Origin: Embleya scabrispora DSM 41855
Lineage (GTDB): Bacteria; Actinomycetota; Actinomycetes; Streptomycetales; Streptomycetaceae
NCBI RefSeq assembly: GCF_000372745.1
Contig: NZ_KB889707.1
Span: 1 to 49,214 of the forward strand
Direction of reading: 5' to 3'
Length of the DNA: 49,214 bases
The notes beneath the pieces are model-generated. The model worked only from the letters and a program-made list of their open reading frames with translations. It did no database searches and was not told where the DNA came from. Below are positions 35,217 through 43,429 of this stretch, piece after piece. Each line of letters starts with the position of its first letter. Position 1 is the stretch's first letter. A program made the position numbers and the translations under genes.

Positions 35217-36350
35217 ATGCACGCGACCCAGGCCCCCGACCCCAGTCCGTTCGACGCGCTCCTGGTGCTCTCCTTCGGCGGACCGGACGCCCCCGACGAG
35301 GTGCTTCCGTTCCTGGAGAACGTGACCGCGGGACGCGGGGTGCCCCGCGAACGCCTCGAGGAGGCCGCCGGCCACTACGCGCATTTCGGCGGCGCCAGCC
35401 CGATCAACGGGCAAAACCGCGCCCTGATCGCGGCGGTCGAGGCCGACCTCGCCGCGCACGAGGTGCGGCTGCCGGTGTACTGGGGCAACCGCAACTGGCG
35501 CCCGTACCTGGCGGATACCGTGCGCCGGATGGCCGACGACGGGATCCGCCGCGCCGCGGTCCTGGTGACCAGCGCCTACGCGTCCTACTCGGGCTGCGCG
35601 CAGTACCACGAGAACCTGCTCCAGGCCCGAGCCGAAGTCGGCGATCGGGCCCCCACGTTCGACAAGCTGCGGCACTTCTTCAACCACCCCGGCTTCGTCG
35701 AACCGCTCGTGGACCACGTGGTCGCCGCGCTGGCCGAACTGCCCGAGCCGGTACGGGCCGGCGCCCGGCTGGTGATGGTCACCCACTCGGTCCCCACGGT
35801 CACCGCGCGCACCGCGGGCCCGGCCGGCGGCGGCTACGTCGCCCAACACCGGGAAACCGCACGCCTGGTCGCCGAGGGCGTGGCGCGGGTGCTCGGCCGC
35901 GAGCACGACTGGGACCTGGTGTACTCCAGCCGCAGCGGCCCGCCGCAGGTGCCGTGGCTGGAGCCCGACGTCAACGACCACCTCGTGGAACTGGGCGGCG
36001 ACGACGAGGTGCCGGCGGCGGTGCTGGTGCCGATCGGGTTCCTGTCCGACCACATGGAGGTGGTCTACGACCTGGACGTGGAGGCCGCCGCGACCGCCGC
36101 GCGGATCGGGCTGCCGGTGAGTCGGGCCGCGACCACCGGCGCCGACCCCAGGTTCGCCGGCGCGGTGCGCGAACTGGTGCTGGAACGCGCCGCCACGGTG
36201 CGCGGCCAGGCACCCGCGCGCTGCGCGCTCGGTGCGCTCGGCGCCGCGCACGACGTGTGCCCGGTGGGTTGTTGCCCCGACCCGCGGGCGCTGCGCGCGG
36301 ACCCGGAGGCGGCCGCCCGGGCGCCACGCGGGGCGGCGCTGCTCGGCTAG
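35217..36350 (+). CDS. hemH: Ferrochelatase (coproporphyrin-type in actinobacteria)
   Basis: 377-aa ferrochelatase that inserts Fe2+ into the porphyrin ring late in heme synthesis. In actinobacteria the substrate is coproporphyrin III, so the name cpfC may apply. Key features: [14 protein letters not shown] at the start, [16 protein letters not shown] (Cys127), the catalytic His in MVTHSVPT, and the acidic residue in [13 protein letters not shown]. Cys336, Cys348, Cys352 and Cys353 near the C-terminus, with Cys127, provide ligands for the [2Fe-2S] cluster known from the actinobacterial enzymes. ATG 35217 is used because of the GAGGAT box. IMPase follows after 21 bp. Confidence 0.93.
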   Translation: MHATQAPDPSPFDALLVLSFGGPDAPDEVLPFLENVTAGRGVPRERLEEAAGHYAHFGGASPINGQNRALIAAVEADLAAHEVRLPVYWGNRNWRPYLADTVRRMADDGIRRAAVLVTSAYASYSGCAQYHENLLQARAEVGDRAPTFDKLRHFFNHPGFVEPLVDHVVAALAELPEPVRAGARLVMVTHSVPTVTARTAGPAGGGYVAQHRETARLVAEGVARVLGREHDWDLVYSSRSGPPQVPWLEPDVNDHLVELGGDDEVPAAVLVPIGFLSDHMEVVYDLDVEAAATAARIGLPVSRAATTGADPRFAGAVRELVLERAATVRGQAPARCALGALGAAHDVCPVGCCPDPRALRADPEAAARAPRGAALLG

Positions 36351-36359
36351 TCGCGCCGG

Positions 36360-36365
36360 CAGGAT
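36360..36365 (+). promoter_or_regulatory. CAGGAT box before the IMPase gene
   Basis: CAGGAT ends 6 nt before the ATG at 36372, inside the 21-bp gap after ferrochelatase. It could be a leaderless internal promoter or an AGGA ribosome site. Confidence 0.35.
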
Positions 36366-36371
36366 GGGCCC

Positions 36372-37163
36372 ATGACGATCGACACCGCGGAACTCCTGGC
36401 CATCGCTCGCGACGCGGCCAGGCACACCGGCGGCTTCCTGTTGCACGAGCGTCCCGCCGACCTCGGCGTCGCGGCGACCAAGAGCAGCCCCACCGACGTG
36501 GTCACCGAGATGGACACGGCCGCGGAGAAGCTGATCATCGAACGGATCCGCGCCCACCGACCGCACGACGGTTTCCTCGGCGAGGAGGGCGACGCGAGTG
36601 CGGGCAGCAGCGGCGTGCGCTGGGTGATCGACCCGATCGACGGCACCGTGAACTACCTGTACGACCTGCCCGGCTGGTGCGTGTCGATCGCCGCCGAGAC
36701 CACCGAGGGCACCCTGCTGGGCGTGGTCGAGGTGCCGGTGGTCGGCGAGACCTTCCACGCCGTGCGCGGCGGCGGCGCCTACCGCAACGGCAAGCCGATC
36801 CACTGCCGGCCCGCGGCGGTGCCGGCCCGGGCGCTGGTGGCGACCGGATTCGGCTACACCGTCGAGCGGCGCACCCGGCAGGCCGCGGTGATCGGCGCGC
36901 TGCTGCCGCGCGTGCGCGACCTGCGCCGAGGTGGTTCGGCCGCGATCGATCTGTGCTCGGTGGCCGCGGGCCGAGTCGACGCCTACTACGAGCGCGGCCT
37001 GAACCCCTGGGACGTCGCGGCGGGCGCGCTGATCGCCCGCGAGGCCGGCGCCGAGGTGATCGAGGACCTGTGGCCCGAACCCGACGGGTCGAGCGTCTGC
37101 CTGGCCGCGCCCAGCGGGCTGCGCGCCGAACTCGAGACCGCCCTGGCCGCTCTGCACGCGTAG
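36372..37163 (+). CDS. Inositol monophosphatase family protein
   Basis: 263-aa Mg2+-dependent phosphatase. Metal-binding signatures: TDVVTEMDTAAE, FLGEEGD, the WVIDPIDGTVNYLYDLP block, and NPWDVAAGALIAREAGAEV at the C-terminal end. It hydrolyses inositol-1-phosphate or related sugar phosphates; in actinomycetes it may serve mycothiol or phosphatidylinositol supply, though substrate scope in this family is broad. It lies 21 bp after ferrochelatase in the same direction, probably in one operon with possible extra initiation at CAGGAT. A perfect 16-bp hairpin ends the unit. Confidence 0.9.
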   Translation: MTIDTAELLAIARDAARHTGGFLLHERPADLGVAATKSSPTDVVTEMDTAAEKLIIERIRAHRPHDGFLGEEGDASAGSSGVRWVIDPIDGTVNYLYDLPGWCVSIAAETTEGTLLGVVEVPVVGETFHAVRGGGAYRNGKPIHCRPAAVPARALVATGFGYTVERRTRQAAVIGALLPRVRDLRRGGSAAIDLCSVAAGRVDAYYERGLNPWDVAAGALIAREAGAEVIEDLWPEPDGSSVCLAAPSGLRAELETALAALHA

Positions 37164-37174
37164 ACCCGAAGCGG

Positions 37175-37210
37175 GCGCGGGGCCCGGATCGCATGATCCG
37201 GGCCCCGCGC
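37175..37210. terminator. Bidirectional terminator after the hemH-IMPase unit
   Basis: A perfect 16-bp stem (37175-37190 with 37195-37210) closed by GCAT, 11 nt after the IMPase stop. Confidence 0.9.
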
Positions 37211-37316
37211 GGGTCGGCCCGACAGCCGAACCCCCGGCGTCCGCTCGGGAACCTCGCCGGGGGAAAGAATCCGTGTGTCTGGTGTTCTCCTGTGGTTCGG
37301 GTGGTGTCGCGGCGGC

Positions 37317-37490
37317 TCAGGCGCTTTCGGGAAGCACCCGCACGCCGTGCTCCGACGCCATCCGCAAAAGGTCGTCCAGCTCGGACTGCTCGACCTCGAC
37401 GAGGAAATCGTCGCCGGTGTCGCATGCCTGCTTCAGTGCCTGCTCGGTCTCACGTATGCGTCGCAGTACGCCGGCCGTGAATTCGTCCAT
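37317..37490 (-). CDS. 57-aa acidic helical protein of unknown function
   Basis: A small gene: begins MDEFTAGVLRRIRETEQALK, continues with an acidic helix (DDFLVEVEQSELDDLLRMA), and ends HGVRVLPESA. The pattern predicts two charged amphipathic helices. I recall closely similar short proteins beside cutRS in streptomycetes, but no known function. Evidence for a real gene is coherent amino-acid composition, strong GC at third positions, and a place between the IMPase terminator and the cutR promoter region. ATG 37490 has only GGGGCGG as a weak ribosome site. It is divergent from cutR. Confidence 0.7.
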   Translation of the reverse strand: MDEFTAGVLRRIRETEQALKQACDTGDDFLVEVEQSELDDLLRMASEHGVRVLPESA

Positions 37491-37822
37491 AAGGCCGCCC
37501 CAATGTCACTCGTCGTCGCCGGTTTCGGTTGTCCTACCCCCCGTGCAACGCCGGGGAAACCACCGATCCGGGCCTTTGGCGACGCCCGACCGAGGCGTCT
37601 GACCAGGGGACTTGTCCTACCCAACGGCACGGTGTGGGACTTTCCGGGGCGTACCGGAATCCTTCCCTCCTTCGGGGGGTGCCGTAACTTCGCGACCCGC
37701 CCGGCCGGAGAGGCCGGCCCCGCCCGTCCCGGGCCGCCGGTCGGCTTACCGGGGCTTTACCGGGGTGCGGGGGAAGATGGACAGCGGATGCATCCCCTTT
37801 CATCGAGCAGGAGGCACAGCCG
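37491..37822. other. Divergent intergenic region upstream of cutR
   Basis: 332 bp with no credible gene. It contains a GGCC-rich hairpin around 37700-37725 and two direct repeats TTACCGGGG at 37746 and 37757, just ahead of the cutR ribosome site (GGAGG, 37810-37814). Confidence 0.5.
37746..37765 (+). promoter_or_regulatory. Direct repeat TTACCGGGG x2, likely response-regulator site
   Basis: TTACCGGGG (37746-37754) is repeated at 37757-37765, an 11-bp centre-to-centre distance that places both on the same face of the helix. This is the arrangement bound by OmpR-family regulator dimers. It lies 57 nt upstream of cutR, suggesting autoregulation. Confidence 0.5.
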
Positions 37823-38476
37823 GTGCGGGTTCTCGTAGTCGAGGACGAGCAGCTCCTGGCGGACGCGGTCGCGACCGGGTTGCGCCGGGAAGCCATGGCC
37901 GTCGACGTCGTATACGACGGGGAGGCGGCGCTGGAGCGGATCGCCGTCAACGACTACGACGTGGTGGTGCTCGACCGGGATCTGCCGATCGTGCACGGCG
38001 ACGACGTGTGCCGGGCGGTGGTGGAGACCGGCATTCCGATGCGGGTGCTGATGCTCACCGCCGCCGGCGACGTCAGCGATCGGGTCGAGGGACTGGAGTT
38101 GGGCGCGGACGACTATCTGCCCAAGCCGTTCGCGTTCAGCGAGCTGATCGCCCGGGTGCGCGCGCTCGGCCGGCGGGCCGTCTCCCCGCTGCCGCCGGTG
38201 CTGGAGCGGGCCGGCATCCGGCTCGACCCGAACCGGCGCGAGGTGCTGCGCGAGGGCGTCCCGGTGCACCTTTCGCCCAAGGAGTTCGCGGTGCTGGACG
38301 TGCTGATGCGCGCCGACGGCGCCGTGGTCTCGGCCGAGCAACTGCTCGAGAAGGCATGGGACGAGAACACCGATCCGTTCACCAATGTCGTCCGCGTCAC
38401 CGTCATGACGCTGCGCCGCAAGCTCGGCGAGCCGCCCGTCATCCTGACGGTGCCCGGCGCCGGATACCGCATTTGA
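37823..38476 (+). CDS. cutR: OmpR-family response regulator, CutR-like
   Basis: 217-aa response regulator. The receiver domain has the acidic pocket Glu7/Asp8 (VVEDEQ), phospho-acceptor Asp51 (VVVLDRDLP), Thr in MLTAAG, and Lys in DDYLPKPF. The C-terminal winged helix includes RREVLREGVPVHLSPKEFAVLDVLM and ends VPGAGYRI. The length and the ferrochelatase/IMPase neighbourhood match streptomycete CutR, which with CutS influences antibiotic production and envelope protein quality control. GTG 37823 is preceded by GGAGG 8 nt upstream. CutS follows after 8 nt, so the two are cotranscribed. Confidence 0.87.
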   Translation: MRVLVVEDEQLLADAVATGLRREAMAVDVVYDGEAALERIAVNDYDVVVLDRDLPIVHGDDVCRAVVETGIPMRVLMLTAAGDVSDRVEGLELGADDYLPKPFAFSELIARVRALGRRAVSPLPPVLERAGIRLDPNRREVLREGVPVHLSPKEFAVLDVLMRADGAVVSAEQLLEKAWDENTDPFTNVVRVTVMTLRRKLGEPPVILTVPGAGYRI

Positions 38477-38484
38477 GGACCGCC

Positions 38485-39969
38485 ATGAACGACAGCTCTC
38501 GGGCAGTCCCGGCGGAAGCCGGAAGTACCGCAGCCGGGTCCGCGCAGCCGGTCGCGGGCGCCTCGACCGCGCCCGCGAAGCCGAGCTCGACGCCGGCCAA
38601 GCCCGGCCCGGCGCCCAAGTCCGGTCCACCGCCGCGCCCGGGCCGCCCGCCCCAGCCGCCGCGTCCCAGCGCACCGCCCGGCACACCACCCAAGCCCAAC
38701 CGCGAACCCGCCCGCGACCCGCAGCGCCCCACCGCCGGTGGCCGACGGCTGATCCTGGGTCGGGACGCCGACGACGCGGCGGAGATGTCCCGGCTGTCGC
38801 GGATGGCTCCCTCGCAGTTGCCCGCGCTGCTGCGGTCCACCATCAAGATGCGACTGACCGCGCTGTACGGCGGGATGTTCCTGATCGCCGGGGTGCTGCT
38901 GCTCGGCACCGTCTACCTGCTCGTGCGGCAGAGTCTGACCGAGGGCCGGCTGAATCTGAGCCTGGCACCGAACACGTTGATGACCATCAACGGCGTGCCG
39001 ATGACGCCCGAGCAGTTCGAGCAGTGGCAGACCATCCAGCAGATCCACCAGCGCGACGCCGCGCTGAACTCGCTGCTCCAGCAGTCGCTGCTGGCGCTGC
39101 TGCTGCTGTCGGTGATCGCCTTCGGCTTCGGCTACGTGATGGCGGGTCGGGTGTTGCGCCCGCTGGAGCGGATCACCTCGATCGCCCGCGAGGTGGCCGG
39201 ATCCAACCTGCACCGCCGGATCGACCTGGACGGGCCGGACGACGAGTTCAAGGAGCTCGCGGACACCTTCGACGACATGCTCGACCGGCTGGACCGTTCC
39301 TTGGAGTCGCAACGCAAGTTCGTCGCCAACGCCTCGCACGAGTTGCGCACGCCACTGGCGATCAACCGCACCCTCCTGGAGGTCGCGCTCGGTGATCCGG
39401 AGGCGTCCGTCGAACTCAAGCAGCTCGGCAAGACCCTGCTCGCCACCAACGAGCGCAGCGAGGGCCTGATCGAGGGCCTGCTGCTGCTGGCCCGCAGCGA
39501 CAACGAGCTGACCGAGCGCAAGCCGGTGGATCTGGCCGAGGTGGCCCGCCGCGCGGTGGACCAGACCGGCGCGGAGGCGGCCGAGCGCAAGGTGACCCTG
39601 CACGACGAGCTCGCTCCCGCCGTGCTCCAGGGCAACGGCGTGCTGTTGGAGCGGGTCGCGATGAACCTGATCCAAAACGCGGTGCGCTACAACCGGCCCG
39701 ACGGCACGGTCGAGATCTCCACCGAGTCCACCGCGGGCGTCGCGGTGCTCACCGTGGTCAACACCGGGCCGGTGGTGCCCGGCTACGAGGTGGACAACAT
39801 GTTCGAGCCGTTTCGGCGGCTGCGCACGGAGCGGATCGCCAGCGACAAGGGCGTGGGGCTCGGGCTGTCCATCGTGCGCTCGATCGTGCGCGCGCACGGC
39901 GGCTGGATCGAGGTCGAGCCGCGCGACGAGGGCGGTCTTATGATGCGGATCGGCTTCCCGGCGGGCTGA
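38485..39969 (+). CDS. cutS: Sensor histidine kinase, CutS-like
   Basis: 494-aa membrane kinase. Residues 1-118 are a Pro/Ala-rich cytoplasmic extension; TM1 ~124-147; an extracellular loop of about 50 residues (148-197); TM2 ~198-220; HAMP ~220-272; HisKA with phospho-acceptor His285 (ANASHELRTPLA); and HATPase with NLIQNAVRYNRPDG and DKGVGLGLSIV. It would phosphorylate CutR. The whole protein contains no cysteine, although the CutS sensor loop is reported, from memory, to rely on two conserved cysteines. The Pro-rich N-terminus is also unusually long. ATG 38485 overlaps a GAGGA site that includes the cutR stop. Assignment as CutS is from synteny and domain layout. Confidence 0.83.
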   Translation: MNDSSRAVPAEAGSTAAGSAQPVAGASTAPAKPSSTPAKPGPAPKSGPPPRPGRPPQPPRPSAPPGTPPKPNREPARDPQRPTAGGRRLILGRDADDAAEMSRLSRMAPSQLPALLRSTIKMRLTALYGGMFLIAGVLLLGTVYLLVRQSLTEGRLNLSLAPNTLMTINGVPMTPEQFEQWQTIQQIHQRDAALNSLLQQSLLALLLLSVIAFGFGYVMAGRVLRPLERITSIAREVAGSNLHRRIDLDGPDDEFKELADTFDDMLDRLDRSLESQRKFVANASHELRTPLAINRTLLEVALGDPEASVELKQLGKTLLATNERSEGLIEGLLLLARSDNELTERKPVDLAEVARRAVDQTGAEAAERKVTLHDELAPAVLQGNGVLLERVAMNLIQNAVRYNRPDGTVEISTESTAGVAVLTVVNTGPVVPGYEVDNMFEPFRRLRTERIASDKGVGLGLSIVRSIVRAHGGWIEVEPRDEGGLMMRIGFPAG

Positions 39970-40016
39970 TCGACGCGATGGCCGGCCCGTGCGGCCGTCG
40001 CCGTGACCCAATTTAT

Positions 40017-40032
40017 TCGTACGTGCGTACGA
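40017..40032. promoter_or_regulatory. Perfect 16-bp palindrome upstream of the desaturase
   Basis: TCGTACGTGCGTACGA, two 7-bp arms around TG. This symmetry is typical of TetR-family operators. It lies about 150 nt before the desaturase start. Confidence 0.55.
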
Positions 40033-40070
40033 GAGTCGTGGATCACATTTCCGTCTTGGGGTGGAACCAA

Positions 40071-40101
40071 CCTACGCTGTCGTAAGTTACGGAATCGTAG
40101 G
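40071..40101. promoter_or_regulatory. 31-bp nested palindrome upstream of the desaturase
   Basis: The inner palindrome CGTAA-G-TTACG (40081-40091) and outer arms CCTACG (40071-40076) and CGTAGG (40096-40101) share the same centre at 40086. Twelve of 15 half positions are complementary. It lies about 83 nt upstream of the desaturase start, where a promoter would be. Confidence 0.6.
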
Positions 40102-40183
40102 GACGCGTCGTGCGGGCGATGCACAGCGCCGTCCTCCGTGTCTGCCGCTGTACGACGTTGTCTGCCTATGCCCTGGAGAGCCG

Positions 40184-41134
40184 ATGAACCTTCTCGCCCC
40201 CGCCCCGACCGGTGAGCACTTGCTTCGTGAACTGGAGCAGGTGGTCGCCGTCGAGCTGGACCGCCACCTGGCAGTGGCCAAGGAGTGGTTCCCGCACGAG
40301 TACGTGCCGTGGAGTGCCGGTCGCGACTTCGACGGCGTGCTCGGCGGCGAGGCGTGGACCCCGGAGGAGTCCGGGCTCACCGACGTCGGTCGGATAGCGC
40401 TTACGCTGAACCTGCTGACCGAGGACAACCTGCCCAGCTACCACTACGAGATCGCGGCGATGTTCGGCCGCGACGGCGCGTGGGGCACCTGGGTGCACCG
40501 CTGGACGGCGGAGGAGGGTCGGCACGGCATCGCGATCCGCGACTACCTGATGGCCGCCCGCGCGGTGGACCCGGTCGCGCTGGAGCGCTCGCGGATGGAG
40601 CACATGGAGGCCGGCTACCAGGGCGACCACATGGACAATCCGCTGCACGTGATCGCCTACGTGACCTTCCAGGAGCTGGCCACCCGGGTCTCGCACCGCA
40701 ACTCGGGCCGCACGTGTGGCGACCCGATCGCCGAGCAGCTGCTCGCGAAGGTGGCCACCGACGAGAACCTGCACATGGTCTTCTACCGCAACCTGCTCAA
40801 GGCCGCCTTCGAGATCGCCCCGGACCAGGCGATGCGCGCGGTCACCGAGATGGTCACCGACTTCCGGATGCCCGGGCACGGGATCAGCGGCTTCGAGCGC
40901 GCGGCGGCCAAGCTCGCGGTGGGTGGCGTGTACAACCTGCCGATCCACCAGAACGACGTGATCCTGCCGGTGCTGCGCAACCTCAAGATCATGGAGCGCA
41001 CGGACCTGGGCCCGGAGGGCGAGAAGGCCCGAGAGGAGCTCGCGCTGTTCCTGGGCGGCCTGGACTCCCAGGTGGTGCGCTTCGAGGAGCGCCGGCTCGC
41101 CCTGGAGGCCCGCAAGGCGGCCAACCGACGCTGA
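40184..41134 (+). CDS. Acyl-ACP desaturase (soluble di-iron, DesA type)
   Basis: 316-aa ferritin-like di-iron enzyme that introduces a double bond into a fatty acyl chain carried on acyl carrier protein. Iron ligands are visible: Glu80 (LLTEDNLPSYH), Glu111 and His114 (EEGRH), Glu164 (FQELATR), and Glu194 with His197 (DENLH). The length matches bacterial DesA/DesA1 proteins and plant stearoyl-ACP desaturases. It needs reduced ferredoxin or flavodoxin. ATG 40184 has GGAGAG 5 nt upstream. The 210-bp upstream gap carries two strong palindromes, which points to regulation by a lipid-sensing repressor. Its own terminator is shared with the convergent ABC genes. Confidence 0.9.
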   Translation: MNLLAPAPTGEHLLRELEQVVAVELDRHLAVAKEWFPHEYVPWSAGRDFDGVLGGEAWTPEESGLTDVGRIALTLNLLTEDNLPSYHYEIAAMFGRDGAWGTWVHRWTAEEGRHGIAIRDYLMAARAVDPVALERSRMEHMEAGYQGDHMDNPLHVIAYVTFQELATRVSHRNSGRTCGDPIAEQLLAKVATDENLHMVFYRNLLKAAFEIAPDQAMRAVTEMVTDFRMPGHGISGFERAAAKLAVGGVYNLPIHQNDVILPVLRNLKIMERTDLGPEGEKAREELALFLGGLDSQVVRFEERRLALEARKAANRR

Positions 41135-41154
41135 GTCGGCCCCGACGCGACACC

Positions 41155-41192
41155 CGAAGGCCCGCCATCCCCCCGGGGACGGCGGGCCTTCG
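41155..41192. terminator. Bidirectional terminator between desaturase and ABC operon
   Basis: CGAAGGCCCGCC (41155-41166) pairs with GGCGGGCCTTCG (41181-41192), with an inner TCCCC/GGGGA helix. Confidence 0.88.
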
Positions 41193-41207
41193 TACGCGCG
41201 CACCGGG

Positions 41208-42404
41208 TCAGCGCTTGCGGGCCGACTTGCCGAGCGACTCCTTGAAGCCGACCTTGCCGCCCATCCGCAACACCGCGCCCTCGTACATCCGGGCCGCGAG
41301 CCGGACCAACCCCACCAGGGCGAGCAGCGCGACCGCGAACGCGGCCAGGTTCTCCGGCACGGAGACCTCGTCCGCGGCGGTCATCGCCGGTTGCAGCATC
41401 GCCGAGAACGGCGGCACGTAGGCCAGCACGTGGGCGAGCGTGCCACCCTTTTGGCCGAGGAAGACGGCGGCCAGGAAGGAGGCGATCAGCAGGGAGGTCA
41501 TCGGCGTGATGACGTTCTGCAGGTCCTCCTGGCGCGAGACCCGGGCCGCGGCGGCGGCGAACATGCACGCGTAGATCGCGTAGCCCACCACGAACCACAG
41601 CAGCACCAGCGCCACCGGATAGACCATCGCGCCGGTCAACTCGATCGTGCCCAGCGCGGACGCCGCGGCCAGCCCGACCACCGCGGTGACCAGCATCTGG
41701 AGCAGGCCGAGCAGGCCGATCCCGAGGATCTTGCCGGTCAGCAGCGCGCGGGCGGGCACGGTCGCGAGCAGGATCTCCACGATCCGGCTGGACTTCTCCT
41801 CGACCACGCCACTGGCCACCCACATGCAGAACAGCATGAGCATGCCGTAGAGCACGAGGGTGCCGATGAAGGCGATGCCCTTGCGCGCGTCGCGCTGGTC
41901 GGCGTTCGGATCCAGGGTGGTCCTGGGCATCGGCGCGATCGCCGACGCCTGGTTCACCGCGCTCGGGTCGATGCCCGCCGCGCCCAGGCGCACATCACGC
42001 TCCACGGTGGCCCACGAGCTCTGCAGGACGGCGGCCAACGGGTCGGCCAGCTTGCTGTCCACCAGGATCCGGCCGTTGTCCACGACCGCGTCCAGCTTCC
42101 CGTCCGAGAGCGCCCTCTCGGCCGCCGCGCGGTCGGCCACGGAGCCGACGCGCACGTCCACGTCCAGCAGGGTCGCCTGACGCTGCGCGGTCTGCGCCAG
42201 CTGCGTCTGCTGCGGGCCGAGGAAGGCCACGTCGTACTTGTTCGAGCCGCCGCCGATCGCGGCCGGGATGGCCACCGACGCGAGCAGGATCGCCAGCATC
42301 ACCCCGACCGAGATCTGAAAGCCCCGATCCCGGATGCGCTCGGTGAACTCGCGGCGCGCGACCAGACGCACGGCGGACCAAAACGTGCTGCCGCCGGTGC
42401 TCAC
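41208..42404 (-). CDS. ABC-2 type transporter permease (NatB-like)
   Basis: 398-aa membrane protein. One N-terminal helix (around 30-52) is followed by a large extracytoplasmic domain (about 55-180) and then a cluster of five to six helices. This is the layout of the ABC-2 permease subfamily that includes NatB and other export permeases. The short WVASGVVEEKSSRIVEILLATVPARALLTGK stretch in the first C-terminal loop is characteristic. With the preceding ATPase it forms an exporter; the substrate is unknown (Na+ or small molecules are possible). GTG 42404 overlaps the ATPase TGA by 4 nt (GTGA). Confidence 0.87.
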   Translation of the reverse strand: MSTGGSTFWSAVRLVARREFTERIRDRGFQISVGVMLAILLASVAIPAAIGGGSNKYDVAFLGPQQTQLAQTAQRQATLLDVDVRVGSVADRAAAERALSDGKLDAVVDNGRILVDSKLADPLAAVLQSSWATVERDVRLGAAGIDPSAVNQASAIAPMPRTTLDPNADQRDARKGIAFIGTLVLYGMLMLFCMWVASGVVEEKSSRIVEILLATVPARALLTGKILGIGLLGLLQMLVTAVVGLAAASALGTIELTGAMVYPVALVLLWFVVGYAIYACMFAAAAARVSRQEDLQNVITPMTSLLIASFLAAVFLGQKGGTLAHVLAYVPPFSAMLQPAMTAADEVSVPENLAAFAVALLALVGLVRLAARMYEGAVLRMGGKVGFKESLGKSARKR

Positions 42405-43306
42405 GCGCCGACCTCCGTCCCGTTGACGACCTCGCGGAAGAGTTCGGCGAGCGAGGGGGTCGCGGGCGCGAAGGCCAGCACCCGGCCCGCCGCCCGGGCC
42501 GCGTCGAGCAGCGCCTGCTCGCTCGTCCCGGCAAGCAGTTCGACCAGCACGGTGTCGTCCTGTGCGGAGAGCACCTTCAGCCCGGGCAGCTCGTCCGCCC
42601 AGCCCGTCGGCGCCTGCGCGAGCCGCACCCGGTAGCGCACCGCACGGTCGTCCCCGCGCAGCTCGGCGACGGTACCGACGGCGTGCATGCGGCCGTTGTT
42701 GATGATCCCGACCGCGTCGCACAGCGACTCGACCAGTTCCAGCTGATGGCTGGAGAAGACCACCGAGGCCCCCGCGGCGGTGCGCTCGCGCAGCACGCCG
42801 GCCATCACGTCCACGCCGACCGGGTCCAGGCCGGAGAACGGCTCGTCCAGGACCAGCAGCTCCGGCTCGTGCACCAGCGCGGCGGCCAGCTGGACCCGCT
42901 GCTGGTTGCCCAGCGAGAGGGTCTCCAGCCGGTCCGCGGGCCCGCCCGCCACCTGGAGCCGGTCCAACCAGCGCTCGGTTGACTCGTGCGCCCGGGCGCG
43001 GGTCATCCCGTGCAGCTCGGCCAGATAGACCAGCTGATCCCGGATGCGCATCTTCGGATACAGACCACGCTCCTCGGGCATGTAGCCCCAGCGTCGCCGC
43101 ACGCCGCGGTCCACCGCCGCGCCGTGCCAGTGGATCTCGCCCGCGTCCGGCGCCAACACGCCCAGCGCGATACGCATGGTCGTGGTCTTCCCGGCACCGT
43201 TGGTACCGACGAAACCAAACATTTGGCCTGGCTGTACGGTCAGTGAGAGGTCGTCGAGGACGACCTTTTCACCGAATCGTTTGTCCAGGCCGGCCAACTC
43301 GAGCAC
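42401..43306 (-). CDS. ABC transporter ATP-binding protein (NatA-like)
   Basis: 301-aa nucleotide-binding subunit. Walker A is VGTNGAGKTTTM; the signature motif reads LSLGNQQRVQLAAAL, with Asn-Gln where SGG-Q is usual, as in NatA-type members; Walker B is LLVLDEPFSGLDP; the switch His is in FSSHQ. The last ~80 residues are a C-terminal extension common to DrrA/NatA-like ATPases. GTG 43306 is chosen because GGAG lies 4 nt upstream; a longer frame lacks support. A good promoter (TTGAAG, 16 nt, TATATA) lies 37-66 nt upstream. It is cotranscribed with the permease. Confidence 0.88.
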   Translation of the reverse strand: MLELAGLDKRFGEKVVLDDLSLTVQPGQMFGFVGTNGAGKTTTMRIALGVLAPDAGEIHWHGAAVDRGVRRRWGYMPEERGLYPKMRIRDQLVYLAELHGMTRARAHESTERWLDRLQVAGGPADRLETLSLGNQQRVQLAAALVHEPELLVLDEPFSGLDPVGVDVMAGVLRERTAAGASVVFSSHQLELVESLCDAVGIINNGRMHAVGTVAELRGDDRAVRYRVRLAQAPTGWADELPGLKVLSAQDDTVLVELLAGTSEQALLDAARAAGRVLAFAPATPSLAELFREVVNGTEVGA

Positions 43307-43342
43307 GACACTCCCCGTGTGATTCCCAGCCCCCGTGTCGCA

Positions 43343-43372
43343 CTTATATACGGGGCCGAACGGGGCCTTCAA
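43343..43372 (-). promoter_or_regulatory. Sigma-70-type promoter of the ABC operon
   Basis: On the minus strand: -35 TTGAAG (43372-43367), a 16-nt spacer, and -10 TATATA (43350-43345); TATAAG with an 18-nt spacer is an alternative -10. It stands out in this GC-rich context. Confidence 0.7.
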
Positions 43373-43429
43373 ACCGAAGCGGACGTGTGCGATCCGACAC
43401 ACCCCGCCGACCGCGAGCAGGCGCGCCGA

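Noticed and set aside
37275-37838. Plus-strand frames across the small gene and cutR control region
   Set aside because: They cover the IMPase-side gap, the 57-aa gene in antisense and the cutR operator; composition is incoherent.
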